DNA from: CAJOLV01 sp045631885
GTDB taxonomy: Bacteria > Bacillota_I > Bacilli_A > RFN20 > CAG-826
Direction of reading: 5' to 3'
Assembly: GCA_045631885.1 (NCBI GenBank)
Contig: JAZQVN010000013.1
Location: forward strand, 1-64,000
DNA: 64,000 bases
Shown: positions 25,989 to 34,091 of the stretch, in pieces
Layout: each line of letters starts with the position of its first letter
Numbering within the stretch: position 1 is the stretch's first letter
Translations under genes and position numbers: made by a program
The notes under the pieces: model-generated
Told to the model about the DNA's origin: nothing
What the model saw: the letters and a program-made list of their open reading frames with translations, nothing else
Databases searched by the model: none

Positions 25989-26506
25989 ATGGTGATTTCC
26001 TATATATACTTAATTATCTTCTAAAACGTATGTTTATCAGGAAAATACCATATTTAATGCTTTGCATTATTTTGTGGATTTATTTTGTGTTTTGTTTTAC
26101 AATAATTTTGTTCAACAAGCATAGCCTTTTAAACGCGCCAGCAGCCCAAGAATGAAATACTTCTAGAGTAGGCTCCGACTGACTAAAACGTGAGAAAGTG
26201 ACTAATTTATGAACTGGTAAGATGGATGTGTTAGGTCTTACCAATGTGGAAAGTATCGCCCAGCGTGATATGCGGGCATAAGTAGAAGGGGTCGCATGGT
26301 AGACGCTCTTATGTTCAAGATGATCACCGCGCTCCACACAGTTTTATCTGAGCATGTGGCCATCACGAGGATGATGAAACACCAGTAGCTATAGTTGATA
26401 GGGATATCTTCTGTTAGTTACACTAGGTGTTTTCATTATGGTGATGGCTTTTATTATCTCCTTTTGAGAACACTATGTTGTTCGAGTTTAAGAAAGGAGA
26501 TTTTTT
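25989..26506 (+). ncRNA. Candidate large structured non-coding RNA (~520 nt)
   Basis: No plausible gene is present, but helices are dense. 25989-26000 pairs with 26040-26051 (two 5-bp stems around an internal loop). AATGC-TTT-GCATT follows near 26055. AGCCT 26123-26127 pairs with 26170-26174, TGGTAAGA 26215-26222 with TCTTACCA 26236-26243, and CATAAG 26277-26282 with 26308-26313. CCACA-CAG...CTG...TGTGG spans 26334-26359. A long arm follows: GCCATCAC 26359-26366 with GTGATGGC 26441-26448, TGAAACACC with GGTGTTTTCA, TAGCTA with TAGTTA, and a GATA-GGGA-TATC tip. It ends in a terminator with a perfect 9-bp stem and T tract (26456-26506). Size and complexity recall the ornate large RNAs (ROOL, GOLLD, OLE). 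Strand follows from the terminator. Confidence 0.65.
26456..26506 (+). terminator. Terminator of the structured RNA
   Basis: ATCTCCTTT (26456-26464) pairs perfectly with AAAGGAGAT (26493-26501). An inner GAACA-CTATGT-TGTTC hairpin lies within, and six T residues end the element. The 3' arm contains AAAGGAG, a perfect ribosome binding site for the tiny ORF starting at 26508, so the hairpin could also hide that site. Confidence 0.75.
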
Positions 26507-26507
26507 A

Positions 26508-26593
26508 ATGGAAAGAGTGACCATAAATAACAGTGGTTAATTAATGCCGAAGCAGGATTAATTTGGCAGTTTTATACAATGTATAAATTTTAA
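26508..26593 (+). pseudogene. Tiny ORF, apparently frameshifted (~28 residues)
   Basis: ATG at 26508 has an ideal ribosome binding site (AAAGGAG, 8 nt spacing) and encodes MERVTINNSG before TAA at 26538-26540. Stepping back one base at 26537 opens a frame reading LINAEAGLIWQFYTMYKF to a TAA at 26591-26593. The joined peptide looks like one coherent short protein. Either a one-base loss inactivated it, or a -1 frameshift is used, although no classic slippery heptamer is seen. I do not recognise the family. Low-complexity chance is possible given the length. Confidence 0.35.
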
Positions 26594-26599
26594 AAATGG

Positions 26600-26618
26600 A
26601 TTAGCAACAACTTGTTGC
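26600..26618 (+). promoter_or_regulatory. Short hairpin before the RhuM-Fic gene
   Basis: GCAACA-ACT-TGTTGC, a perfect 6-bp stem about 20 nt upstream of the AAGGAGG site of the next gene. No T tract, so not a terminator; role unknown. Confidence 0.3.
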
Positions 26619-26649
26619 AGAATCAACCGATAAATAAGGAGGATAGCTA

Positions 26650-28257
26650 TTGAGAGAAGCATTACGAAAACTAGGGTTAAACAACCGCTACAGATTTGAA
26701 GCCGTATTTTCCCGATTTGCCACTACACAAGAACATATTGAAGGGAAAGAGGCAATTCTTCTATTGGATGTAAAAAGAGGAAACAAATTAGTAGCCAACC
26801 ATCTTTGGTTATGTAGAATCCAAGAATTCAAAAAACTGAATTTGAAAGAGGGAGATATAGTCTCATTCACAGCCCGAATCAATATGTATAGAAGATTCAA
26901 AAATCAAAGAAAACTAATCGATTTTGGATTATCAAATCCAATGCATGTTTATAAAGTCAACAAGGAGGAAATTACAATGACTGAAAACACAAACTTAGTC
27001 ACAAAAGTATACGTGACAAACAAATTTAAGCTAGAGGTAAATTTAGATCTACAAGAGAGAGAATTTTGGCTTTCCCAAGAAGAACTAAGCTTAATTTTTG
27101 ATACGCCATCAAAGACAATTTACAGAATTCTTTTGGAAATAGAAAAAAGCGTAAAATCTACCCTACAGACCCCAAAAATGAGAATTATGAAAAATGGAAG
27201 GAAGGTTAATGCTTATAGTTCATATTTCTTCAAAGAACTAAACAAGAGATTTGCAAATGAAATAAGCAGAGATTTTGAAAACTGGGTAAAATTGATATTT
27301 CAAACTGAAGAATTAAATTCATACGAAATAGTTACATTTAATCAAGATAATTTATCGCTTGATATTCGCATTTCTCCAGATCATGAAACGGTTTGGATGA
27401 ACCAAGATGAAATTGCTGAATTGTTCGGAACAGTAAGAACAAATATAACCACTCACATTAACAATATTTTTGAACAAAGTGAGTTAGAAAAAGTTTCAGT
27501 TCGTCAATTTTTCTTACAAACTGGAAACGACGGAAAACAATATGAGGTCGAATACTACAATTTGGATATGATTTTGTCCATTGGCTATCGTGTTAATTCA
27601 AAACGCGGTATCGCATTTAGAAAATGGGCAAATCAAATCTTGAAAGACTATTTAATTAAAGGTTACGCGCTCAATGAAAAGAGATTGACTTCACTTGGCA
27701 AAACAGTTGAAATCCAAAACAAAATGCTAGCCAGTTCTCTTGGTGTTGATTATCAAGAGCTTTCAAATGTAATTGGCGAATACACTCGAGCTTTAAATCT
27801 TTTGGATGACTATGATCATCAAGAACTAGTTAAGCCAAGTGGGAACAAAACAACTTATCAATTAACTTATGAAGATGCTAGAAACATTATCAATAAAATG
27901 GAATTCAACAAAACATCCGATTTATTTGGTAGAGAAAAGGAAGAAGGGAAACTAGAAGGCATTTTAGCAGTCGTCCATCAATTTGTATTTGGACAAGAAG
28001 TTTATCCATCATTGGAAGAAAAAGCAGCCCATCTACTTTACTTCCTAGTCAAAGACCATCCATTCTATGATGGTTGTAAAAGAATAGCGGCGACACTATT
28101 CCTTGAATTTTTAAATAGAAACGGCGCACTAGTCAAAAATGGACAATTAACCATTTCTAACGATGCATTAGTAGCAATCACATTATTGACTGCAGAAAGT
28201 AATCCTGATGAAATGGAAATTATCGTATCAGTAATTATGAATCTCTTGGTTCATTAG
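26650..28257 (+). CDS. Composite protein: OB-like N-domain, tandem RhuM-like domains, Fic/Doc-like C-domain
   Basis: 535 residues with a TTG start after AAGGAGG (26637-26643). Residues 1-109 form a separate domain resembling small phage/plasmid hypothetical proteins (LKEGDIVSFTARINMYRR suggests an OB fold). Residues 138-218 (WLSQEELSLIF...) look like a degenerate copy of the RhuM domain found at 248-340 (WMNQDEIAELFGTVRTNI...YRVNSKRGIAFRKWANQIL). The C-terminus is Fic/Doc-like, with HPFYDGCKR (470-478) in place of HPFxDGNKR, so the conserved Asn is Cys. RhuM-Fic proteins are common on mobile elements and in defence or toxin contexts. A strong internal start exists at 26977 (AAGGAGG, 8 nt spacing, ATG) just before the RhuM part, so a 426-residue second product is possible. 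Confidence 0.8.
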   Translation: MREALRKLGLNNRYRFEAVFSRFATTQEHIEGKEAILLLDVKRGNKLVANHLWLCRIQEFKKLNLKEGDIVSFTARINMYRRFKNQRKLIDFGLSNPMHVYKVNKEEITMTENTNLVTKVYVTNKFKLEVNLDLQEREFWLSQEELSLIFDTPSKTIYRILLEIEKSVKSTLQTPKMRIMKNGRKVNAYSSYFFKELNKRFANEISRDFENWVKLIFQTEELNSYEIVTFNQDNLSLDIRISPDHETVWMNQDEIAELFGTVRTNITTHINNIFEQSELEKVSVRQFFLQTGNDGKQYEVEYYNLDMILSIGYRVNSKRGIAFRKWANQILKDYLIKGYALNEKRLTSLGKTVEIQNKMLASSLGVDYQELSNVIGEYTRALNLLDDYDHQELVKPSGNKTTYQLTYEDARNIINKMEFNKTSDLFGREKEEGKLEGILAVVHQFVFGQEVYPSLEEKAAHLLYFLVKDHPFYDGCKRIAATLFLEFLNRNGALVKNGQLTISNDALVAITLLTAESNPDEMEIIVSVIMNLLVH

Positions 28258-28269
28258 AAAAAGGGTGGC

Positions 28270-28905
28270 TTACTTGCCGCTCTTCTTTCTTAAATGGTCC
28301 TCATATGAATACCGACATCCACAATATTCTTGAAAATACATTTCGTGTTCTCTAACTATCTTTAATGACTCTTCGTATCCGTTATTCTTTTTGAAATCCG
28401 CAGGGAGCCATTTTGTGTGTTTATGTTGCTCTTGTAATTCGTAGCCAATCTTGTTTAGCATCTGAGAATTCTTATATCTTGAAATACTCATCACAGTGCC
28501 AAAATAATCAAAACCATGTTCCTCTGCATAATCATATCCAAAGGTCAATCTTTTACGGTAACAAGCAAAGCATCTTTCGCCACCTTCTGGTATATCTTTA
28601 AGCGGTTCTAAATCTTTCATGTAGTTTAGATGATCGTATGGGAACTCAATGACTTTGATATCATCTCCAACTTCGGAAATGAATCTTTTGAGCTCTTCCT
28701 TCCTTCTGATATATTCCTCTTCAGGATAGATATTTGAGTTATTGTAAATGATAGTTATATCAAAATAATCTTTAAGCTCTAAATGGGGAATGGTAAAACA
28801 AGGACCACAGCACGCGTGAATCAAAAGAGTGGGCTTTTTTCCACTATTTTTAATATTTTCAAGTAACTTTTGCAGTTCTTTTTGATAATTTATCTTATTT
28901 TCCAT
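28270..28905 (-). CDS. queH: Epoxyqueuosine reductase QueH
   Basis: 211 residues of the QueH (formerly DUF208) family. Conserved cysteine motifs are HACCGPC near the N-terminus, ERCFACYRKRL in the middle and YCGCRYS near the C-terminus; these hold the iron-sulfur cluster and redox cysteines. Carries out the last step of queuosine synthesis on tRNA, replacing QueG. ATG at 28905 overlaps the end of queA by 11 nt. An in-frame TTG at 28926 overlaps the GGAG motif and is less likely. Last gene of the operon; I see no convincing terminator after it. Confidence 0.9.
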   Translation of the reverse strand: MENKINYQKELQKLLENIKNSGKKPTLLIHACCGPCFTIPHLELKDYFDITIIYNNSNIYPEEEYIRRKEELKRFISEVGDDIKVIEFPYDHLNYMKDLEPLKDIPEGGERCFACYRKRLTFGYDYAEEHGFDYFGTVMSISRYKNSQMLNKIGYELQEQHKHTKWLPADFKKNNGYEESLKIVREHEMYFQEYCGCRYSYEDHLRKKSGK

Positions 28906-29926
28906 AAATAAACATTGAATCTCCAAAAGAGAAGAATCGGTATTTTTCTTCCACCGCGTGCTTATAAACTTCTAAGGTGAATTCGCGATCCATAAAGGCA
29001 GACACAAGCATAATTAAAGTTGACTTTGGTAAATGGAAGTTTGTAATCAACGCATCTACCACTTTAAAAGTATATCCTGGTTCAATAAAGATGTTTGTGC
29101 TTTCTTTTGTAGGTTTAAAACAACCATATTTAGAATAGTTAGCTTCCAGGGTTCTAACACTCGTTGTTCCAATTGCAATTATTCTCTTGCCACCGGCTTT
29201 AGCGGCGTTCAATTTCTCAGCTGATTCTTCACTAATCTCATACACTTCAGAATGCATGACATGATCTTTTGTATCTTGAACTTTAACAGGTCTAAATGTT
29301 CCTAAACCAATATGCAAAGTGACATCAATTACCTCCACTCCCATGGCTTTGATTTTCTCAAATAATTCCGGAGTGAAATGGAAACCCGCTGTTGGTGCGG
29401 CTGCGCTTCCCTCATATTTCGCATAGACAGTTTGATATCTATCGTTTGAACACAATTGTTTAGCAATATAAGGTGGCAGAGGCATCTTACCTAATTGATC
29501 TAACACCTCGAGGAAAATACCTTGATAATGCATTTTAACAATTCGAATGCCTTCTTCTTTCTCTTCAATGACTTCGGCGATAAGTTTTCCTTCACCAAAA
29601 TCCACTCTAGCGCCCACTTTTAATGATTTAGCGGGTCTAGTTAGACACTCCCAGTTATCACCATCTAATTGTTTCAATAACAATAGTTCGCAGTGTGCTC
29701 CAGTTTTCTCTTTAACACCCAGTAATCTAGCAGGGATAACTTTTGTGTTATTTCTCACTAAAACATCGCCAGGTTTTAAATACTCTAAAATATTAAAAAA
29801 GTTCCTATCTTCATAGGTCTTGTTTCCATAATTAATTGCTAATAAGCGAGAGTGATCTCTTTTCTCACAAGGTTTTTGGGCAATTAATTCTTCCGGAAGA
29901 TAAAAGTCAAATAGATTAATATCCAT
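28895..29926 (-). CDS. queA: S-adenosylmethionine:tRNA ribosyltransferase-isomerase
   Basis: 343 residues, full length. Start MDINLFDFYLPEELIAQKPCEKRDHSRL and GSAAAPTAGFHFT are family signatures. Adds the epoxycyclopentane moiety from SAM to 7-aminomethyl-7-deazaguanosine in tRNA. Its ATG overlaps the tgt stop (TAATG), so the two are translationally coupled. Confidence 0.96.
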   Translation of the reverse strand: MDINLFDFYLPEELIAQKPCEKRDHSRLLAINYGNKTYEDRNFFNILEYLKPGDVLVRNNTKVIPARLLGVKEKTGAHCELLLLKQLDGDNWECLTRPAKSLKVGARVDFGEGKLIAEVIEEKEEGIRIVKMHYQGIFLEVLDQLGKMPLPPYIAKQLCSNDRYQTVYAKYEGSAAAPTAGFHFTPELFEKIKAMGVEVIDVTLHIGLGTFRPVKVQDTKDHVMHSEVYEISEESAEKLNAAKAGGKRIIAIGTTSVRTLEANYSKYGCFKPTKESTNIFIEPGYTFKVVDALITNFHLPKSTLIMLVSAFMDREFTLEVYKHAVEEKYRFFSFGDSMFIYGK

Positions 29927-31050
29927 TAGAATCCCCTTTCATCTCCAAAAGCGGCGATTTGTTCTTTCATATAATCGCCAAAGCGGTCTTCTTTAATTGC
30001 TTCTCTTGCCCCTTCCATAAGTTTGATAAGGAATCTAATGTTATGAATAGACATTAGCCTCTTACCAAATATTTCATCGCAGACATATAAATGTCTGAGA
30101 TAGGCTTTTGTATAGTTCTTACAACAATAGCAATCGCAATTTGCATCTAATGGTGAGAAATCTTCTTTATATTTCTCGTTTTTAATATTCACTCGGCCAG
30201 TGCTAGTCATTAAAGCACCATGTCTAGCTAATCTAGTTGGTAAAACGCAGTCGAACATATCAACGCCACAAGCGACACCACCTAATAAATAATCAAGTGA
30301 TCCAACACCCATGACATATCTCGGTTTATCTTCTGGTAAATATTTGACTGACATCTTTACCATTTCAAAATATTTTTCTTTTGGTTCTCCAATAGAAGTT
30401 CCACCGATAGAATATCCCGGGAAATCCATCGCTACCAATTCTTCAGCGCATTTCTTTCTCAATTCTTCAAAGTCGCTTCCTTGAACAATACCAAATAAGG
30501 CTTGGTCATTTCTTAAATGAGCTTCTTTTCCTCTTTTTGCCCATCTTAAAGTTCTTTCTACAGATTTCTTTGCGTAATCATAATTAGTGGGCCAAGGAAT
30601 ACATTCATCAAAAGACATGATGATATCTGCGCCTAATTTTTCTTGTATTTCAATAGATTTTTCTGGGGAAATAAATAACTTATCACCATTAAGGTGATTT
30701 TTGAAATTAACACCTTCTTCAGTAATCTTACGATTATCCGCGAGAGAAAAGACTTGGAAACCACCAGAATCTGTTAAGATTGGTCCATCCCAATTCATAA
30801 ATTTATGTAATCCGCCCGCTTTAGCGACAATATCTTCGCCTGGCCTAATACTTAAGTGATAAGTGTTGGCTAAAATAACTCCTGCACCCATTTCATGAAG
30901 TTCTTCTGGAGAAAGAGTTTTCACCGTAGCTAAAGTACCAACAGGCATAAACATTGGAACTTCCACATCTCCATGAGGTGTATGAAGGATCCCGTATCTC
31001 GCTCCGGTTTGTTTATCAATATGTTTAATTTCTAAATAAAAGTCTTTCAT
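29926..31050 (-). CDS. tgt: Queuine tRNA-ribosyltransferase (TGT)
   Basis: 374 residues. Catalytic and binding motifs: LTDSGGFQVFSL, MSFDEC, FGIVQGS, SIGGTSIGE, and zinc ligands CDCYCC...H. Exchanges guanine-34 of GUN tRNAs for preQ1. The ATG at 31050 follows the prs stop by one base (TAAGATG) and gives the standard family start; a TTG 36 nt upstream lies inside prs and is rejected. Confidence 0.96.
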   Translation of the reverse strand: MKDFYLEIKHIDKQTGARYGILHTPHGDVEVPMFMPVGTLATVKTLSPEELHEMGAGVILANTYHLSIRPGEDIVAKAGGLHKFMNWDGPILTDSGGFQVFSLADNRKITEEGVNFKNHLNGDKLFISPEKSIEIQEKLGADIIMSFDECIPWPTNYDYAKKSVERTLRWAKRGKEAHLRNDQALFGIVQGSDFEELRKKCAEELVAMDFPGYSIGGTSIGEPKEKYFEMVKMSVKYLPEDKPRYVMGVGSLDYLLGGVACGVDMFDCVLPTRLARHGALMTSTGRVNIKNEKYKEDFSPLDANCDCYCCKNYTKAYLRHLYVCDEIFGKRLMSIHNIRFLIKLMEGAREAIKEDRFGDYMKEQIAAFGDERGF

Positions 31051-31051
31051 C

Positions 31052-31957
31052 TTAAATGTTCTGAATAATGATTGGTAAAATATCAACTATATTGATATCT
31101 TCTTTATTGTCTTGTTCTACTGTGTTACTGACAATGATTTCTTTAACACCCGCTTTTTTAATCGCTTCAATAGAACCTTTTGCGAAGATACCATGTGTTG
31201 CGCAGACTAAAACCATCTTTGCACCATTCTTACATAGTAATTTGGTCGCGGAAACAATTGTTCCGCCCGTAGAGATAATATCATCAACAATGATACAAAC
31301 TTTATCTTTCACATCGCCGTTTAATTCAAGGTGTTCAGCTTTTTCTGGAGATTGTCTTACTTTCTCTAAAACAATTCTCTTTAGACCACGTAAATTAAAG
31401 GCTAGGCTGTCCGCTCTTGCGTTCGCACCATGATCAGGTGCGACGATAACGACATCTTTTCTATCAATATTGTTCTCGTAGAAATAATTATTAAAATAAT
31501 TCACAAAAACTTCTGTTGATTGAACATTTTTAATTCCGCGAGTAAAGAAATTACAAACATTAGGGTGATGTAAGTCAAAAGAAAGTAAGCGATCATATTT
31601 ACCGGTTTCAATGATTTTGGCAAACACTTGAGCACTTAATGGCTCGTTTTGTTCGTTGATTCTCTCTTGTCTAGAAAATCCTAAATAAGGAATGATTAAA
31701 GTCACACTTCTCGCACCACTACGATTAATCGCGTCAAGCAACAATAAAATTTGGAAAGCGTGCTCAACTGGTTTTTTCGATGTTGATTCGATGAGAATGA
31801 CATCTTTATCTTTTACATCAGTGATAGGCTTAGCCAAAATCTCTCCATCAGGGAATTTATCAACTTGAACTTTCCCTAATTGGCAATTCCAAAACTTCGC
31901 AAAATCTTTCGCGAGCGCTTTATGTGTGGAGATGGAAAATACAATATAGTCTTTCAT
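31052..31957 (-). CDS. prs: Ribose-phosphate pyrophosphokinase
   Basis: 301 residues, slightly shorter than usual (about 315). PDGEI, the ATP-binding RQERINEQNEPLSAQ region, the catalytic DHGANARAD and the PRPP loop VDDIISTGGT are present. The active-site flexible loop is SPEKAEHLEL rather than the common KRR-rich form. Makes PRPP from ribose 5-phosphate. Placed in the queuosine operon, 1 nt before tgt. Confidence 0.85.
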   Translation of the reverse strand: MKDYIVFSISTHKALAKDFAKFWNCQLGKVQVDKFPDGEILAKPITDVKDKDVILIESTSKKPVEHAFQILLLLDAINRSGARSVTLIIPYLGFSRQERINEQNEPLSAQVFAKIIETGKYDRLLSFDLHHPNVCNFFTRGIKNVQSTEVFVNYFNNYFYENNIDRKDVVIVAPDHGANARADSLAFNLRGLKRIVLEKVRQSPEKAEHLELNGDVKDKVCIIVDDIISTGGTIVSATKLLCKNGAKMVLVCATHGIFAKGSIEAIKKAGVKEIIVSNTVEQDNKEDINIVDILPIIIQNI

Positions 31958-31959
31958 AA

Positions 31960-32547
31960 TTAAACGTAATATTTTATCACTGTTAAAGCCATCTGTTTAT
32001 TGACCGCGGCTTCGTTTTCAGGAACCCTATTTTTATCAACAGGTAATCCTAGTCTAACAAGGTATCTAGCAAAGTCTTTTGTGTAGAACCAAAGTCTTAA
32101 TGAATCTTTCTCAAAAAAGTGCTTATTTTCATCAAATTCTCCGCAAATTGGACCTAAATAATATAATTTTCCATTTTGAAGCTTCCAATTTTCTGGTCCA
32201 TAATTGATGGCTAATTTGCCCTTTTTCACAAACCAGTTTGCTTTAAAAACTAGTTCGTAATATTGCTCGGATAAATCGCCTTTTGTGAGGTCTTCAAGAA
32301 CAGTTGTTCCTTCAATATATTCACTAGCGACAACACGGATGTTTTTGTCATAAGCATAAATCTTTGGATGAGGGATTCCAGTGCCGTTGAGTTTCCATTC
32401 TGTCTCAACATAGATGTCGAATCCTTTTTTATCGTTTTCAAAGTCTTTGAGAAAATAAGTTTTACCGTTTCTTGTCACGCGGTAAGACCTTTCCCCAAGC
32501 TTTTCTTCGACTTCAAAGATTTTTCTTTTGATTTCAAAAACTTCCAT
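31960..32547 (-). CDS. Protein-kinase-like fold protein, function unknown
   Basis: 195 residues from the ATG at 32547. It resembles a small kinase/phosphotransferase: a glycine/lysine strand pair at the start (YRVTRNGKTYFLKDF), an acidic ETEWKL helix, a hinge-like VVASEYIEGTTV, and a C-terminal lobe, but a clear HxD catalytic loop is not visible. First gene of the prs-tgt-queA-queH operon, 2 nt before prs. In-frame ATGs 12 and 24 nt upstream exist, but a TATAAT -10 overlaps that region (32558-32563), which would make the 32547 start nearly leaderless. No ribosome binding site is seen. Confidence 0.65.
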   Translation of the reverse strand: MEVFEIKRKIFEVEEKLGERSYRVTRNGKTYFLKDFENDKKGFDIYVETEWKLNGTGIPHPKIYAYDKNIRVVASEYIEGTTVLEDLTKGDLSEQYYELVFKANWFVKKGKLAINYGPENWKLQNGKLYYLGPICGEFDENKHFFEKDSLRLWFYTKDFARYLVRLGLPVDKNRVPENEAAVNKQMALTVIKYYV

Positions 32548-32557
32548 AACTCTAAAC

Positions 32558-32616
32558 ATTATAACGAACAATTTCTTGTAAAGAAATATTTAAAAATATG
32601 AAATTAGCATTTACAA
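32558..32616. promoter_or_regulatory. Divergent -10 elements for the queuosine operon and the PHP gene
   Basis: Leftward TATAAT (32558-32563) lies 10 nt before the ATG at 32547. Rightward TACAAT (32611-32616) lies 7 nt before the ATG at 32624. Neither gene has a Shine-Dalgarno sequence, so both transcripts would be leaderless or nearly so. -35 elements are poor. Confidence 0.5.
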
Positions 32617-32623
32617 TATAAGC

Positions 32624-33406
32624 ATGTTTCTAAATTACAATTATCACACCCATACATATAGATGTGGCCACGCAAATGGACAAGATGTTGATTACATCAC
32701 TAACGCAATCGCTAACGGCTATAAAGTTTTAGGCTTTTCTGACCACATTATGTTAAAAGGTTATTCTCAACCAGGTATCCGTGGAGAATATGCTCAATTA
32801 AAGGGTTATATTTCTTCTTTAAGGCAATTAAAAGAAGATTACGAAGATCAAATTGAGATCCATATCGGTTTAGAAGCTGAATATCTTCCATCTATGGTGG
32901 ATTATTATAAAGAGCTATTGGATTCAGGTAAGATTGAATATTTAATCTTAGGACAACATTGTTTCATTAATGAATACAATGAGTTCCAATGGTATTTAGG
33001 ACAAGATAACAAAATTGCAAGAATTGAACGTTATGTTCACGATTTAATCGAAGGTATGGCCTCTGGTTTATTTACTTATGTCGCTCATCCAGACTTATTT
33101 ATTAGATTATTCAAAGAATATGATCCTATAATCGAAAAGTTTGCCCGTCAAATCTGTGAAGCAGCGATTAAATATGATATTCCATTAGAAATGAATCTCG
33201 GTGGTATCCGCGCTTGGTATTTAAAAGAAGAGAACTTCCACTATCCAAATGTTTTCTTTTGGGAAGTTGCTGGAGAATTAGGTGTTAAAACCGTTATTGG
33301 TGTGGACGCTCACGATCCAGGAGACTTCGCGATTTCAAACTATAAATACGTTTTCAAAATGATTGATAAATATCATATCAATTTTATTGAGGATTTTCGT
33401 ATATGA
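32624..33406 (+). CDS. PHP-family phosphoesterase, histidinol-phosphatase-like
   Basis: 260 residues. Metal-binding motifs of the PHP fold: YHTHTYRCGHA, FSDHIMLKG, GLEAEYLP, LGQHCF, AHPDLFIR and GVDAHDPGD. Closest in pattern to HisK-type histidinol-phosphatases, but no histidine pathway genes are nearby, so the substrate is open. The stop overlaps the next start by 4 nt. No ribosome binding site; see the -10 at 32611. Confidence 0.82.
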   Translation: MFLNYNYHTHTYRCGHANGQDVDYITNAIANGYKVLGFSDHIMLKGYSQPGIRGEYAQLKGYISSLRQLKEDYEDQIEIHIGLEAEYLPSMVDYYKELLDSGKIEYLILGQHCFINEYNEFQWYLGQDNKIARIERYVHDLIEGMASGLFTYVAHPDLFIRLFKEYDPIIEKFARQICEAAIKYDIPLEMNLGGIRAWYLKEENFHYPNVFFWEVAGELGVKTVIGVDAHDPGDFAISNYKYVFKMIDKYHINFIEDFRI

Positions 33407-33969
33407 AAGTAAAACGTAGACAAGATAAATACATCACCTTTGCAACATTTATGATTGGTGCGACAGGCTTAGTCCTTTTAAGCGCCTTTTTACCATCAGA
33501 TTTCTATTTGGTGGCGTTGGTGTGTTTACTAGTCGCGATGATGACTCTTATTTCCGCTTACTTAGACAAAGACATTAGAGATAGCACAAGACTTTCGTTC
33601 TTCATTTTGGGTTTACTTTATTTCATTCTTTCAATGGTTGGATTCTTAATCAATGAAATCAATCTACCAGTACCTGTCTATTGTGTGCTCCTCGGTTCAT
33701 TTGACATTGTGAAAGGCTTAGGAGAAATCATTGAGGTTGTCAATAAATTTAAAGCGAAAAACTATATGGCGGTTGCCTTCTTAATCGACGCTTTAATAGA
33801 CGTTGTTTTAGGTATCTTAATGTGCATCGAAAGAGAAGAAACCTTACGTCTACACGTTAACCTCATTGCCGCGGATTGCTACTACGAAGGTGTCATTAGA
33901 TTAACCGACGAAATCATCGCTCAAAAACGAGGATATATTAATGGTCAAAGACTAGATTCTAATTTATAA
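33403..33969 (+). CDS. Polytopic membrane protein (HdeD/DUF308-like pattern)
   Basis: 188 residues with about five or six hydrophobic helices between residues 12 and 145 and a soluble, basic C-terminus. Two repeats of the pattern 'GSFDIVKGLGEII' and 'IDALIDVVLGILM' recall DUF308/HdeD membrane repeats, but I am not sure of the family. Translationally coupled to the PHP gene (ATGA overlap). Confidence 0.6.
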   Translation: MKVKRRQDKYITFATFMIGATGLVLLSAFLPSDFYLVALVCLLVAMMTLISAYLDKDIRDSTRLSFFILGLLYFILSMVGFLINEINLPVPVYCVLLGSFDIVKGLGEIIEVVNKFKAKNYMAVAFLIDALIDVVLGILMCIEREETLRLHVNLIAADCYYEGVIRLTDEIIAQKRGYINGQRLDSNL

Positions 33970-34000
33970 AAGTGTAAAGTATAATGAATAATATTCTTGC

Positions 34001-34030
34001 AAAAGCCGAGTGAAAAAGCGGTTTTTTCAT
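34001..34030 (+). terminator. Terminator after the PHP/membrane protein pair
   Basis: AAAAGCCG-AGTGAAAA-GCGGTTTTTT, an imperfect stem with T tract. Confidence 0.55.
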
Positions 34031-34091
34031 TTAATCATTGAATTAATCACTCCCACTTAATGGTTTCTTCATTATTCAAAACTAGTCATAA

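Noticed and set aside
26080..26337. An 85-codon ORF on the minus strand inside the structured region
   Set aside because: No ribosome binding site fits, composition is odd (many His, Ser, Arg), and the frame covers many helices. Translations of structured RNA often give such false ORFs. The terminator shows that transcription runs on the other strand.
26650..28257. Prophage or insertion sequence around the RhuM-Fic gene
   Set aside because: RhuM-Fic is typical cargo, but no integrase, transposase, terminal inverted repeat or target duplication was seen; the flanking genes are housekeeping.
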